33,244 nt of DNA from DATGEP01 sp035310125. GTDB taxonomy: Bacteria; Chloroflexota; Ktedonobacteria; Ktedonobacterales; JADMIN01. Shown piece by piece: positions 1 to 8,421 of this stretch. The stretch is taken from positions 1-33,244 of the forward strand of contig DATGEP010000085.1 of the NCBI GenBank assembly GCA_035310125.1, written 5' to 3'. The first letter of the stretch is position 1. The number at the start of each line of letters is the position of its first letter. Under the pieces are notes generated by a model. That model had not been told where the DNA came from. It did not search any database and worked only from the letters and a program-made list of their open reading frames with translations. The position numbers and the translations under genes were made by a program.

Positions 1-513
1 ATGGCGAAGCAATACGCATCACAGCCACAGATGGGCATTGATCCGAACAAGCGCTACCTGGCGACGTTCCACACCAACCGGGGCGACTTCACGGTGGATC
101 TGTTCGCGAAACAGGCGCCGGTCACGGTGAACAATTTTGTATTCCTGGCCCGCGAGGGATTCTACAACGGCACGACGTTCCACCGCGTCATCAAAGACTT
201 CATGGCGCAGGGCGGCGACCCGACGGGAACAGGCACCGGCGGACCTGGCTACAAGTTTGACGACGAGCCGGGCGCGCTCGCGCTCAAGCACGACAGCGCG
301 GGCACCCTGAGCATGGCGAATGCGGGGCGAAACACCAATGGTTCGCAGTTTTTCATCACGTTTGGCCCCACGCCGCATCTGAACGGCAAGCATGGCGTCT
401 TTGGCAAAGTGGTGCAAGGCATGGATGTCGTGAATAGCATCCGTGAGCGCGACCCAGGCCGCGACCGCCAGCCCGGCGACCAGATCCAGAGCATCGAGAT
501 CAGCGAGCAGTAG
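1..513 (+). CDS. Cyclophilin-type peptidyl-prolyl cis-trans isomerase
   Basis: Catalyses cis-trans isomerisation of proline peptide bonds during protein folding. With no signal peptide it is probably cytoplasmic. The 170 residues are one cyclophilin domain: the active-site segment FHRVIKDFMAQGGDP (about 60-74), the SMANAGRNTNGSQFFIT block (about 104-120) and the HGVFGKV strand (about 131-137) are all present. The position matching the cyclosporin-contacting Trp of eukaryotic cyclophilin A reads His in HLNGKHGVFG, as in many bacterial members. The ATG is the first base of the window, so upstream SD and promoter cannot be seen and an upstream in-frame start cannot be excluded. A strong hairpin follows about 65 bases after the stop. 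Length and motif order are normal for a single-domain bacterial cyclophilin. Confidence 0.95.
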   Translation: MAKQYASQPQMGIDPNKRYLATFHTNRGDFTVDLFAKQAPVTVNNFVFLAREGFYNGTTFHRVIKDFMAQGGDPTGTGTGGPGYKFDDEPGALALKHDSAGTLSMANAGRNTNGSQFFITFGPTPHLNGKHGVFGKVVQGMDVVNSIRERDPGRDRQPGDQIQSIEISEQ

Positions 514-577
514 CAACCAATAATCACCCCCCTTCTCAGTGTTTATAGAACGGGGCAATTAATCGGTAGAAATCCAC

Positions 578-614
578 AAGCTCTCGCGCGCTCTGATGGG
601 GCGCGCGAGAGCTT
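578..614 (+). terminator. Perfect 14-bp hairpin after the cyclophilin gene
   Basis: Arms 578-591 (AAGCTCTCGCGCGC) and 601-614 are exactly complementary around a 9-base loop. The following bases (TCCATTCCTT) are only moderately T-rich. Position after a stop codon suggests a transcription terminator. It might act without a classical U-tract. Confidence 0.7.
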
Positions 615-826
615 TCCATTCCTTCGCCTCGGCGAGACCCGTGCCCCAGTTCTAGCGGAAGTCGCTGGCGTTCGCGTCCTCACCGCTGAACCAAATGCGG
701 GACGTGACGAAATCACCGAACGAGGTAGCGCGCAACTGCCATAGCAGCGGATGGGAATATCAACACCTCGCACTGACCACGTATACTACTGGACAGACAA
801 ACACATCGTTTCCTATTCAGCAGAAA

Positions 827-1693
827 GTGCAGCGCGTGCCGACTCTTGCCATCATCGCCGATCTCCATGGGAATCTGCCCGCGCTCGATGCGGTGCTGGC
901 CGATTTGGAGCGGGTGCAGCCGGACCGTATCGTCATCGCGGGCGACTTCGTGAACCGCGGGCCACAAGGACGGGCCGTGCTGGAACGCATTGCGCCGTAT
1001 GGCTTTGCGGCGATTAGCGGCAACCACGATACATGGCTCTGCTCGCTAGCGCGTGGCGAGCGCATCCCCGACGGTTGGGAGACATCGTGGTGGACGCCGG
1101 TGCGGCTGGCGGCGGGTGAGCTGACGCCGGAGTGGGTCGCCTGGCTGGAGGCGCTGCCGTTCAGTCTGCGACTGGAGCTTCCGGGCGCGGCGCCGGTACG
1201 CATCGTCCATGGCAGCCCGCGCCACTCGCGCGACGGGATGGGCCGGATGCGCTCAGACGCGCAGGTGGCGGAGTCGCTGGCAGGCGTGGAAGAAGACACC
1301 GTCATTGGGGCGCACATCCACTATCCATATGAACGACATGTGATAGGGAAGCATGTGGTGGTGGTCGGCGCGGTGGGCTGCCCGTTCAACGGCGACATCA
1401 ACGCGCAATATGGCCTGTTCACCTGGGATGGCGCGGGCTGGCGCTTCACGCACCGCTCCGTGCCATACGACCACGCGCCGCTGTACGCGGCGTGGCGCGA
1501 GGGCGGCTATCTAGACGATGGGAGCATGGCCTCCGAGCTGATGCTATTGGAGCACCGAACGGCGCGGACACACTATGTGCCGTTTTGGGAGTGGTGCATG
1601 GCGCAGGGCATTCCGATGACGCATGAGCACTACGAGCGATTCGCGGCGGAGCGGCCGCCATTTACGCCGCCACCGCAACGAGCGGAGGAGTGA
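827..1693 (+). CDS. Calcineurin-like metallophosphoesterase
   Basis: A predicted cytoplasmic metal-dependent phosphoesterase; the substrate cannot be told from sequence. The family's metal-binding motifs appear in order: ADLHGN near the N-terminus, GDFVNRGP, GNHD, HGSPR and GAHIHYP. This matches the D-x-H, G-D-x(n), G-N-H-D and G-H-x-H pattern of calcineurin-like enzymes, with Ala before the first His of the last motif. The reading frame is open back to an ATG at 695, but the intervening 44 codons do not look like protein of this family. I prefer a GTG at 827 or 836, which places the first beta strand (TLAIIADLHGN) at the N-terminus. Neither has a strong SD. A TATACT hexamer at 782-787 could be the -10 element, but I see no matching -35. 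It appears monocistronic. Confidence 0.85.
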   Translation: MQRVPTLAIIADLHGNLPALDAVLADLERVQPDRIVIAGDFVNRGPQGRAVLERIAPYGFAAISGNHDTWLCSLARGERIPDGWETSWWTPVRLAAGELTPEWVAWLEALPFSLRLELPGAAPVRIVHGSPRHSRDGMGRMRSDAQVAESLAGVEEDTVIGAHIHYPYERHVIGKHVVVVGAVGCPFNGDINAQYGLFTWDGAGWRFTHRSVPYDHAPLYAAWREGGYLDDGSMASELMLLEHRTARTHYVPFWEWCMAQGIPMTHEHYERFAAERPPFTPPPQRAEE

Positions 1694-1797
1694 GGAGCAC
1701 GGTGCGCCTCAAAGAATACCAAGGATATGAAGGACCTCTCCCTGTGACCTTTGTCCGCGGCCTCGCCAACCCAAAGTACCCAGGCAGGGGATATCGC

Positions 1798-1827
1798 TTG
1801 TGAATGCGAGAGGGGTTGCTGTACAAT
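1798..1827 (+). promoter_or_regulatory. Candidate sigma-70-type promoter for parAB
   Basis: TTGTGA (1798-1803) and TACAAT (1822-1827) are separated by 18 bases, giving a start near 1834 and a leader of about 160 bases before parA. Both hexamers match the consensus at 4-5 positions. Confidence 0.5.
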
Positions 1828-1991
1828 GGGCGGGAATCGCGGAAGCAACCTGACTAGCGGCGTTCGCTCGGTGTTCTCGGCACAGCGTGGACGCCCACTC
1901 CTCATCAATCTTCTGCTCCGTCCGGTCAGCAAACCGGACACGGATCACCAACCACATAGATACAGTCGCTACCGAAAGGGGGCGGGTCCCG

Positions 1992-2783
1992 ATGTCTGGC
2001 ACACGGGTCTTCGCTATCGCTAATCAAAAGGGCGGTGTGGGCAAAACCACCACCTCCATCAATCTCGCCGCCTGTCTTGCGGACGCGGGCCGCAAGACGC
2101 TCGTGATTGACCTGGATCCGCAGTCGAATACGACCACCGGTCTCGGCGTGGATGCCCGCCATGTCACTAGCTCGCTGTATGAGATGTTGGTGCAGGGCAC
2201 GCCGATCATGGAAGTCATCAAATCGGAGATCCGCCCCAACCTCTCGTTGCTCCCCGCCAAGGTGGACCTCTACGCGGCGGACATCGAGCTGGTCTACATG
2301 GAGCAGCGCGAATTCCGGCTGAAAAATGCGCTGGCTCCGATCAAATCCAGCTTCGACTTCATCCTGATTGACTGCCCGCCCTCGCTGGGCCTGCTGACGG
2401 TCAATGCCCTCACCGCATCCGATGGCGTGCTGCTGCCACTGCAATGCGAGTACTTCGCCCTGGAAGGTATGCAGCAGCTCCTCAATACCATCCGGCTCGT
2501 ACGCGACCGGCTCAATCCTACGATTGGTCTCTATGGGGTCATTCTGACGATGTTCGATCCGCGCACGAAGCTCGGCAGCGAGGTGGTGCGCGAAATCAGT
2601 GAGCACTTTCCGAAAGAGCGGTTCCAAACGGTGATCCCGCGCACGGTGCGGCTGGCCGAGGCACCGAGCTTCGGGCAAACGATTCTCGAGCATGATCCTC
2701 GCTCACCCGGCGCACTAGCCTACAAGCAATTGGCAGAGGAAGTGATCGCGCGGTCAGCAACAATGGAGGCGGCGAATGCCTAA
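1992..2783 (+). CDS. parA: ParA/Soj chromosome-partitioning ATPase
   Basis: A deviant-Walker ATPase that binds the nucleoid as an ATP dimer and, with ParB, moves and segregates the chromosomal origin region. The 263 residues show the signature deviant P-loop KGGVGKTT (13-20, signature Lys13), the LVIDLDPQ block (37-44) and the Walker B strand ILIDCPPSLG (124-133). The frame is open back to 1887, but the ATG at 1992 is preceded by a good SD (AAAGGGGG about 8 bases upstream) and starts just before the first beta strand, as in Soj proteins. The stop overlaps the parB start by 8 bases, implying translational coupling. The standard parA-parB order and length favour the chromosomal rather than a plasmid system. 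Confidence 0.96.
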   Translation: MSGTRVFAIANQKGGVGKTTTSINLAACLADAGRKTLVIDLDPQSNTTTGLGVDARHVTSSLYEMLVQGTPIMEVIKSEIRPNLSLLPAKVDLYAADIELVYMEQREFRLKNALAPIKSSFDFILIDCPPSLGLLTVNALTASDGVLLPLQCEYFALEGMQQLLNTIRLVRDRLNPTIGLYGVILTMFDPRTKLGSEVVREISEHFPKERFQTVIPRTVRLAEAPSFGQTILEHDPRSPGALAYKQLAEEVIARSATMEAANA

Positions 2784-3843
2784 ACAACGCTTTGGCCTGG
2801 GGCGCGGCCTGGACGCCCTGATTCCCGGCGGCGCCAGCCTGCCGACCGTCTCCGATGAGACACCGCTCGATACCAGCCTTTCCAACTCCGCGGTCTTCGC
2901 GGTGCCCGTCAATGCCATCGTGCCCAATGTGCATCAGCCGCGCATGCCGATGGGCGACGACGCGCAGCTCCTGGAGCTTGCGTCATCCATTCAGGAATAC
3001 GGCCTGTTACAGCCAGTCCTCGTGCGCTTCGACGGCGCCGACGACCAGGGAGAACCGCAGTATCAACTCATTGCGGGTGAGCGGCGCTGGCGCGCGGCGC
3101 AGCTCGCGGGCCTGGAAGCTATTCCGGCGGTCATCCGAGAGGCCACCCCCCAGCTCATGCTGGAGATGGCGCTCGTCGAAAATCTCCAGCGCACCGACCT
3201 GAATCCCCTCGAAGAGGCTCAGGGATATCTGACACTCATCGAAGAGTACTCGCTGACACAGGAGGAAGTGGCGGCGCGCATTGGCCGTAATCGGTCCACC
3301 ATCGCCAACACCATCCGTCTGCTGCAACTGCCAGGCGAAGTACGCGAGATGCTCCTGACGATGCCCAAAGTCTTCACCGAAGGCCACGCTCGCGCCGTCT
3401 TACAGATCAACGGCGACACCGAGCGTATCGCCGCCACCAAGCAGATCATCGCGCAGAAGATGAGCGTGCGCGGTGCTGAAGACCTCGCTCGCCGCTACAA
3501 CGAGGCTTCGCTGCGCCTCACTCCCGACCGTCATGGCGCCCGTGTCCGCGTGCAAACCTACGAGACTCGCCAGCTTGAAGAAGAATTTACGCGCGCCTGC
3601 GAGATGAAAGTACGGTTGCAGCGTAACATCAAAGGCAACGGCTCCGTCACCTTTTTCTTTACCAATGACGAGCAGCTCAACACGCTGTATGAGCGGCTCG
3701 TGCGCATGATCAATGCCCAGATCGTCGGCGGCGATGGCAACGGGTTGCCGCTCCTTACCAGCGGCGATGGTATAGACGGGCTGCTGGACGACACCTTCGA
3801 CATCGCGTTCGATGGCGCCGATGAGCCGCATAGCGACAACTGA
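2776..3843 (+). CDS. parB: ParB/Spo0J chromosome-partitioning protein (CTPase clamp)
   Basis: Binds centromere-like parS sites, loads as a CTP-dependent clamp and stimulates ParA. The 355 residues begin with the typical FGLGRGLDALIP segment. The CTP-binding ParB N-domain follows with GERRWRAA (101-108) and ENLQRTDLNPLEEA (135-148), then a helix-turn-helix around 161-184 (TQEEVAARIGRNRSTIANTI) for parS recognition and a C-terminal region (about 255-320) likely for dimerisation. The last 30 residues are acidic and low in complexity. A GGAGG SD at 2765-2769 lies inside parA, so the genes are translationally coupled. I saw no parS-like TGTTTCACGTGAAACA in the window, so its sites are probably elsewhere. 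Confidence 0.96.
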   Translation: MPKQRFGLGRGLDALIPGGASLPTVSDETPLDTSLSNSAVFAVPVNAIVPNVHQPRMPMGDDAQLLELASSIQEYGLLQPVLVRFDGADDQGEPQYQLIAGERRWRAAQLAGLEAIPAVIREATPQLMLEMALVENLQRTDLNPLEEAQGYLTLIEEYSLTQEEVAARIGRNRSTIANTIRLLQLPGEVREMLLTMPKVFTEGHARAVLQINGDTERIAATKQIIAQKMSVRGAEDLARRYNEASLRLTPDRHGARVRVQTYETRQLEEEFTRACEMKVRLQRNIKGNGSVTFFFTNDEQLNTLYERLVRMINAQIVGGDGNGLPLLTSGDGIDGLLDDTFDIAFDGADEPHSDN

Positions 3844-3854
3844 GACCACTCGGC

Positions 3855-4484
3855 ATGACGCAAGGGACGCAGACAGAACGCGAGGCGCGTGACATCGGCC
3901 TCGCAATAGGCCTGGGCGCGGCGCTCTTCGCGCTGGTGCAGGTGCTCGCGGCGGCGTCGGCTACGCGCCAGAATGCGGATGCCGTACGCACATTGGAGCG
4001 TTCGCTGGTGGATCTCTCCAACGGGGGGGGCACGGTTGTCACGGCCCCGTTCGCGCGGCTAGCTCCCGTCTGGATTACGTCCTACGTGCTGGCGCTCGTA
4101 GCGCTGGCGGGGGGACTCATTCTCTGCTGGCTGGCGGGCCGGCTGGCGGCGCAGGCCACCGGCCAGCGCGCGGCGGGCGCGCTGGCGGGGCGTTGGGTGA
4201 TGACCTGCGCCTCCGCGGTCTGGATCGTGGCCGCGCTACTCGCCTTCGTCGCCTTCCAGCTTGACGGCACCTTCTCGTGGGTTGTCGGCATCCTCGCGAC
4301 AATCTTGCTTGCCCCGGCCAGCCCACCGCGCGGCACGCTCTACACTGTTTCCCCTACCCCCACCTACCTCATCATCCAGATTGCCGTGCTGCTGATCCAC
4401 GCCATCTTCGGCGTGCTCCTCGCCATCGCACTTGGCACCCAGGCCGGTCGCATGGGCGCGCGCCGCGCGATGCCGGCAGCGTAG
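3855..4484 (+). CDS. Multi-pass membrane protein, parAB-linked paralog 1
   Basis: Function unknown. Of 209 residues, about five hydrophobic segments are visible (roughly 14-35, 73-98, 114-135, 139-156 and 170-194), with a short polar loop at 37-55. The gene starts 11 bases after the parB stop, so it probably shares the parAB transcript, although its SD is weak. The second membrane segment ends in LAGRLAAQATG...GALAG (about 93-112). This resembles the same stretch in the three downstream genes at 4629, 5282 and 6288, which suggests one duplicated family; this copy is the most diverged. The C-terminal GTQAGRMGARR is basic and so probably cytoplasmic. No enzyme or transporter motif is recognised. 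Confidence 0.8.
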   Translation: MTQGTQTEREARDIGLAIGLGAALFALVQVLAAASATRQNADAVRTLERSLVDLSNGGGTVVTAPFARLAPVWITSYVLALVALAGGLILCWLAGRLAAQATGQRAAGALAGRWVMTCASAVWIVAALLAFVAFQLDGTFSWVVGILATILLAPASPPRGTLYTVSPTPTYLIIQIAVLLIHAIFGVLLAIALGTQAGRMGARRAMPAA

Positions 4485-4511
4485 TATTTCACGGAATGCG
4501 CCGGACAGGGC

Positions 4512-4540
4512 TTGTCAGGATGGCCGAAGTGGGGTAGTAT
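4512..4540 (+). promoter_or_regulatory. Candidate promoter for the second membrane paralog
   Basis: TTGTCA (4512-4517), a 17-base spacer and TAGTAT (4535-4540) make a near-consensus sigma-70-type promoter about 90 bases upstream of the ATG at 4629. This would let the membrane genes be expressed separately from parAB. Confidence 0.55.
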
Positions 4541-4628
4541 CGCCCACGCAGGCGTTCTGCTCGCCAAATAGTCGCTTGTGCGGTAGCGTAGAATGATTCA
4601 GTCGGTGGGGCATAGTGGGGAGGCTACT

Positions 4629-5153
4629 ATGAATGAGGGGGTAAGCGGCTTCCCGGCGGTCCGCTGGGGACTGGGTTTTGGCATCATTCTCGTCATTGTC
4701 AGCGCTTTCCCAGTTATCTGGCTCGCGACGAACGGGTATCGCCTTCCGCTGGATGAGTCGCATTCCCGATACCTGTTCAACCAGCTGGGCGCCAATATCG
4801 CCTATATCCTGCTCAGCCTGGTTGTGGTAGTGCTCCTGTGCTACTTCTTGGCGGGTTTTTTCACCGCGCGCGACACAGGCACCGTCCGTTCGGGAGCTGT
4901 GGCCGCGGCAGTCGCGTACATCTCTTACGCCATGGCGTCGTACCTGATTTCCAGCGTCGTGTTGAAGCTCTCCGCGTCAGACTTCATCAAACAGCTTAGC
5001 GTGGCGTCTCCCGCGCTTAAGGCTAGCTTCGCCTTTGGCTACGTGCTGGGAGCGATGTGCAGTCTCGTGGTCGTGACCCTCTTTGCCGCCGGGATCGGCG
5101 CGCTGGGTGCGCTGCTCGGATGCGCCATTTATGGTCGTGCTTCGTATTCGTAG
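4629..5153 (+). CDS. Small four-helix membrane protein, parAB-linked paralog 2
   Basis: Function unknown. Four hydrophobic segments (about 13-36, 53-79, 88-112 and 134-167) fill most of the 174 residues. The start at 4629 is chosen over the ATG at 4593 because GGGGAGG (4617-4623) sits 5 bases before it. The N-terminal VRWGLGFGI, the junction CYFLAGFFTARDTGTVRSGA (71-90) and the C-terminal GIGALGALLG match the corresponding parts of the proteins at 5282 and 6288, so I read them as paralogs. The junction keeps the pattern AG-x(2)-x-A-x(2)-TG-x(5)-G. It has its own candidate promoter. Confidence 0.82.
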   Translation: MNEGVSGFPAVRWGLGFGIILVIVSAFPVIWLATNGYRLPLDESHSRYLFNQLGANIAYILLSLVVVVLLCYFLAGFFTARDTGTVRSGAVAAAVAYISYAMASYLISSVVLKLSASDFIKQLSVASPALKASFAFGYVLGAMCSLVVVTLFAAGIGALGALLGCAIYGRASYS

Positions 5154-5281
5154 AAGTGACTCCTACGGAGCCACAGCACGCGCCGCCGTCTGGACCTTCC
5201 CATTCCCGATTGTGGGCGGTGGAATCCAGCCGACGACACTCGGAGCGACCGGCATCAGCCGTCCTCCAAAGGAGTTGATCT

Positions 5282-6043
5282 ATGCAACCCGCGCAACAGG
5301 GCAATCCAGTCATGCGGTACGGACTACTCTTTGGCGGCATCATTGCCGTGCTGAACATCATCAACAGTGTCATCGCGGCTACCAGCGGCAGCGACACCGC
5401 TGCCTTCTCCACGACCAGTGGGCAGGCGTCCCTCAGCAATGGCTTGATCGGCGTCGGCTGTCTGTTTTTCCTGGTCGGTCTGGCGCTCTATTTCGTCGCC
5501 GGTATGCTCGCGGCATCCCAGACCGGCAAGGCAGGCACCGGCTCGCTGGCGGGTCTCGTCGCCGGAGCAATCGGCGGCGTCGTTGGCCTGGTCGCTGGCA
5601 TCGTCCGTCTCGTCATGATTCCGACTTCGTCATTTCAGTCTATAGCCGACAAAACCCAGACAAGTGGCGGAACACCGTTGACGGCACAGCAAGTGCAGTC
5701 CGCCGTCGTGGCCATTGGCATCGTAGGAGCCGTCATTGGCTTGCTGGTCGCCATTGGCATCGGGGCGGGTATTGGCGCTCTCGGCGGCCTCGCCGGTCGA
5801 GGCCGCGCACCGCGACCGCAATACGCCGAGGCGATGTATCCGGGAATGTCGCAGGGCTACCCGCCCGCTCCTGGCTATCCTCCGCAGCCGCAGGGCGGAT
5901 ATCCTCAGCCGGGTTATCCCCCGCAGAACTACCCCCCGCAGCCACAGGGTGGGTATCCCTATCCGGGACAACACCAGCAGCCGGAACAATATAACCAGCC
6001 TGGACAGTATCCGCCACCACCACCACCACCCACAGTACCGTAG
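5282..6043 (+). CDS. Membrane protein with Pro/Gln/Tyr/Gly-rich tail, paralog 3
   Basis: Function unknown. The first 175 residues repeat the family plan: MRYGLLFGGI (11-20), a helix ending LYFVAGMLAASQTG...GSLAG (69-91), a third helix, and a fourth ending GIGALGGLAGRGR (163-175). Residues 180-253 form a disordered tail with recurring PQPQGGYP and GYPPQ blocks and a run of seven prolines near the end. Such tails are common in Gram-positive and Chloroflexota membrane proteins; an interaction or phase-separation role is only conjecture. AAAGGAG about 8 bases before the ATG is a strong SD. A double hairpin follows the stop. If the N-terminus is inside and there are four helices, the tail faces the cytoplasm. 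Confidence 0.85.
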   Translation: MQPAQQGNPVMRYGLLFGGIIAVLNIINSVIAATSGSDTAAFSTTSGQASLSNGLIGVGCLFFLVGLALYFVAGMLAASQTGKAGTGSLAGLVAGAIGGVVGLVAGIVRLVMIPTSSFQSIADKTQTSGGTPLTAQQVQSAVVAIGIVGAVIGLLVAIGIGAGIGALGGLAGRGRAPRPQYAEAMYPGMSQGYPPAPGYPPQPQGGYPQPGYPPQNYPPQPQGGYPYPGQHQQPEQYNQPGQYPPPPPPPTVP

Positions 6044-6072
6044 CCTGTCATCTATGAGAGCGATGAAGCAGA

Positions 6073-6107
6073 ATGGGGTTCTGGGAATCTTGCTCCCAGG
6101 ACCCCAT
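6073..6107 (+). terminator. Hairpin after the proline-rich membrane protein
   Basis: Arms 6073-6086 and 6094-6107 pair over 14 positions with one G-T wobble around a 7-base loop. A second GC-rich hairpin (6114-6120 with 6133-6139) follows at once. No U-tract is present, so termination efficiency is uncertain. Confidence 0.6.
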
Positions 6108-6287
6108 GTCGTAGCGCCGCGGGGTTCGGTGCGCGGCGCATCGTGAGCGCATACGATGTTGGAGAGCGGCTGGGCTTTGGCGCGTGCTTCCGTGTGCCGA
6201 CCTTTCAAGGCGCAAGCAATTCTTCTGTCGCTCAGGCGAGCTTGATATTCCAGCAGCCGTAGCAGTAACAATCGGAGGGGGAGAACG

Positions 6288-6905
6288 ATGCGACAGAAGC
6301 GCGGCCCGGCGCTGCGCTGGGGCGGCATCTTCGGCGGATCGGCGGCGGTGCTCGCGGGCGTGCTTGAGGTGCTGACGAAGGCAGTGCTGGACGACACCCT
6401 GGCGACGGAGATCCTGGCCGGCGTCGGATTCTTCCTCGTTTACCTGGCGCTCTTCTTTGCCGCGGGCGCGCTCGCCGCGCGCGAGACCGGCCTCGTCCGT
6501 ACGGGAACGCTCGCCGGTCTCTTTGCCGCCCTGATCGCCAGCGCCGCGAGCATCCTCGCCGGTATCCTCAATATGATCAGCCAGCCGGGCGCGGGAACGC
6601 CACCTGCCGGATCCACAATATCGCTGGAGCAGTATCGCATCGAGCTTGCCGGGATTACTGCCGGCGCGGCCCTCGCCCTCCTGGTTATCTTCCTCGCCTT
6701 TGGAGTTGCGTTTGGGGCGCTCGGCGGCGTCGCCGGTCGCCCCGACATGCTCGCGCCGCCCGTAGGGACGCCGGACCCGCAGATACCTTTGCTCGACGCG
6801 CGGGAAAGCGCAGCGCCGGCTGTCTCTCCGCTGGATGCCGAGACAGCCTCTTTGGCCGAGGTCGCTGAGGTCGCGGCCCATCACCCACGAGTGGAGGAGG
6901 AATAG
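6288..6905 (+). CDS. Small four-helix membrane protein, paralog 4
   Basis: Function unknown. The 205 residues contain four hydrophobic segments (about 11-30, 42-64, 72-97 and 120-149) and a polar, acidic C-terminal tail (about 150-205) ending RVEEE. Family hallmarks are LRWGGIFGGS (9-18), LFFAAGALAARETGLVRTG (55-73) with the following TLAG, and GVAFGALGGVAGRP (139-152). The junction is clearly like those of the genes at 4629 and 5282. The SD GGAGGGGGA lies about 7 bases before the ATG. The 244 bases upstream hold two hairpins. The gene ends before a bidirectional terminator that separates it from the convergent dehydrogenase operon. Confidence 0.82.
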   Translation: MRQKRGPALRWGGIFGGSAAVLAGVLEVLTKAVLDDTLATEILAGVGFFLVYLALFFAAGALAARETGLVRTGTLAGLFAALIASAASILAGILNMISQPGAGTPPAGSTISLEQYRIELAGITAGAALALLVIFLAFGVAFGALGGVAGRPDMLAPPVGTPDPQIPLLDARESAAPAVSPLDAETASLAEVAEVAAHHPRVEEE

Positions 6906-6939
6906 CGCACCGAGCTCAGGAAGCCTCGGCGCGGAACGC

Positions 6940-6979
6940 AGAGCGGCTGGCGTATATACGGTTATATGCCAGCCGCTCT
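6940..6979. terminator. Bidirectional terminator between convergent operons
   Basis: Arms 6940-6951 (AGAGCGGCTGGC) and 6968-6979 are perfectly complementary, and the pairing continues inward through GTATA with one wobble to a small loop. It lies between the stops of the + gene ending at 6905 and the - gene ending at 7007, so it could serve both. Confidence 0.75.
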
Positions 6980-7006
6980 GTCATTGTCCCTGAAACGTCT
7001 GCCGGT

Positions 7007-8410
7007 TTAGAGCAGCATTCCCAATGGCTCCTCAAGCAGCCGCTTCAGATCCTGGAGGAAGCGGGCGGCTGTTGCGCCGTCCAGCGCGCGGTGGTCCACC
7101 GACAGCGTGACCTTCATGATGTCGCGGACGACGACCTGCCCGTCGCGAACCACTGGCGTCGGCACAATCGCACCGATAGCAAGGATCGCCGATTCAGGCG
7201 GATTGATGATCGCCGTGAACTCCTCGACATCGTACATGCCCAGGTTGCTCACCGAGAACGTGCCGCCCTGGAACTCCTCCGGCTTCAGCTTACCCGTGCG
7301 CGCCGCATCCACCAGCCGGCGTGACTCCCTGGCAATATCCAGCACGCCACGCTTGTCGGCGTCGCGAACCACCGGCACGATCAGTCCCTGCTCCAGCGCC
7401 ACGGCAACGCCAATATTGATGTGCTTTTTGAGGAGCAGCCGCTCGCCATCGAACGAGACATTGACCTGCGGCATGTGTGTGAGCGCTGTGGCGACTCCTT
7501 TCACAATCAGGTCATTGACGCTGATCTTCACCGGCTCCGGGAGGCTCGCCGCGTAGTCGTTCACCTGCTGACGAAACGCGCCCAGTTTTGTCGCGTCTAT
7601 CGCCACAGTGACATAGAAGTGTGGCACCGTCTGCATGCTCTGCTGGAGCCGCCGCGCAATCGTTTTGCGCATATTCGAGAGCGGCACCGCTTCCACATCT
7701 TCGCCGGCCTGCGCCGCGAGAACTGGGGCGGGCGGGCGTCCGTCAGAAACCCCTACACCAGCCGGAGCGAGTCCCGCCAGCTGGGGCTGCGCGATTGCCG
7801 CCTCCACGTCCTCACGAAGAATGCGTCCGCCGGGACCAGTCCCTTGAATGTGGGCGATGTCGAGGTGATGCTCCTGGGCGATGCGCCGGGCGATGGGACT
7901 GATGAAGGTGCGCCCATTCTGCTCTGTCACGGCGCCGTGGCCGTTGCCGGCGGGAGCATATGTTACACCGCCCTCGGCACGTGTCTGCGTGTTGGCGACG
8001 GAAGCGACGGGCTGCGCTTGCTGACGCCGCGGCTCGGTTGCGGGCTGCTCAACGGGTTGCGGCGTGGTTTTCGCCGGTGCGGCCTCAGCCTGGCTTTCCG
8101 TCCTGGTCCTGGCGGGTTGCGGTGCGCTCGCGGCTTTGGCCGGCGCGGCTCCCGCATCGGTGGGCAGCGGCTCGTCCGCCGCGCCAGTATAAGCGATGGG
8201 AGCGCCCACAGGCACCGTCTCACCCGCTGGCACAAGGATCTTGCGCAGCACGCCCGCCGCGAAGGCCTCAACAGGAATCGTCACCTTTTCGGTCTCGATC
8301 TCTGCCAGGGCGTCGCCCTTCTCGACCTTCTCGCCTTCTTGAATGAGCCAGTTGAGGATTTTGCCCTCTTCCATCGTGTCGCCCAGCTTGGGCATGACCA
8401 CCGTATGCAT
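7007..8410 (-). CDS. pdhC: Dihydrolipoamide acyltransferase (E2) of a pyruvate/acetoin dehydrogenase complex
   Basis: Core E2 subunit, transferring the acyl group from lipoamide to CoA. The 467 residues contain one lipoyl domain (about 1-78) with lipoyl-lysine K42 in IETEKVTIPVEA, then a long Ala/Pro/Thr/Gln-rich linker (about 79-165). The peripheral subunit-binding domain (about 167-205, ISPIARRIAQEHHLD and GTGPGGRILREDV) follows, then the catalytic domain ending with DHRALDG (439-445), which carries the active-site His. Its SD (GGAGGAAG) directly follows the E1-beta stop 11 bases upstream, so the two are coupled. No E3 gene lies in the window. Acetyl-CoA production from pyruvate is the likeliest role; acetoin or branched-chain oxo-acid complexes have the same architecture. 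Confidence 0.93.
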   Translation of the reverse strand: MHTVVMPKLGDTMEEGKILNWLIQEGEKVEKGDALAEIETEKVTIPVEAFAAGVLRKILVPAGETVPVGAPIAYTGAADEPLPTDAGAAPAKAASAPQPARTRTESQAEAAPAKTTPQPVEQPATEPRRQQAQPVASVANTQTRAEGGVTYAPAGNGHGAVTEQNGRTFISPIARRIAQEHHLDIAHIQGTGPGGRILREDVEAAIAQPQLAGLAPAGVGVSDGRPPAPVLAAQAGEDVEAVPLSNMRKTIARRLQQSMQTVPHFYVTVAIDATKLGAFRQQVNDYAASLPEPVKISVNDLIVKGVATALTHMPQVNVSFDGERLLLKKHINIGVAVALEQGLIVPVVRDADKRGVLDIARESRRLVDAARTGKLKPEEFQGGTFSVSNLGMYDVEEFTAIINPPESAILAIGAIVPTPVVRDGQVVVRDIMKVTLSVDHRALDGATAARFLQDLKRLLEEPLGMLL

Positions 8411-8421
8411 GGCTCTTCCTC

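Noticed and set aside
782..787. TATACT as a promoter for the phosphoesterase gene
   Set aside because: A good -10 but no -35 resembling TTGACA at 15-19 bases upstream; kept only as a remark.
1926..2693. Long minus-strand open frame opposite parA (255 codons)
   Set aside because: Composition is a GC-rich shadow of parA; no family resemblance, and the + strand is clearly parA.
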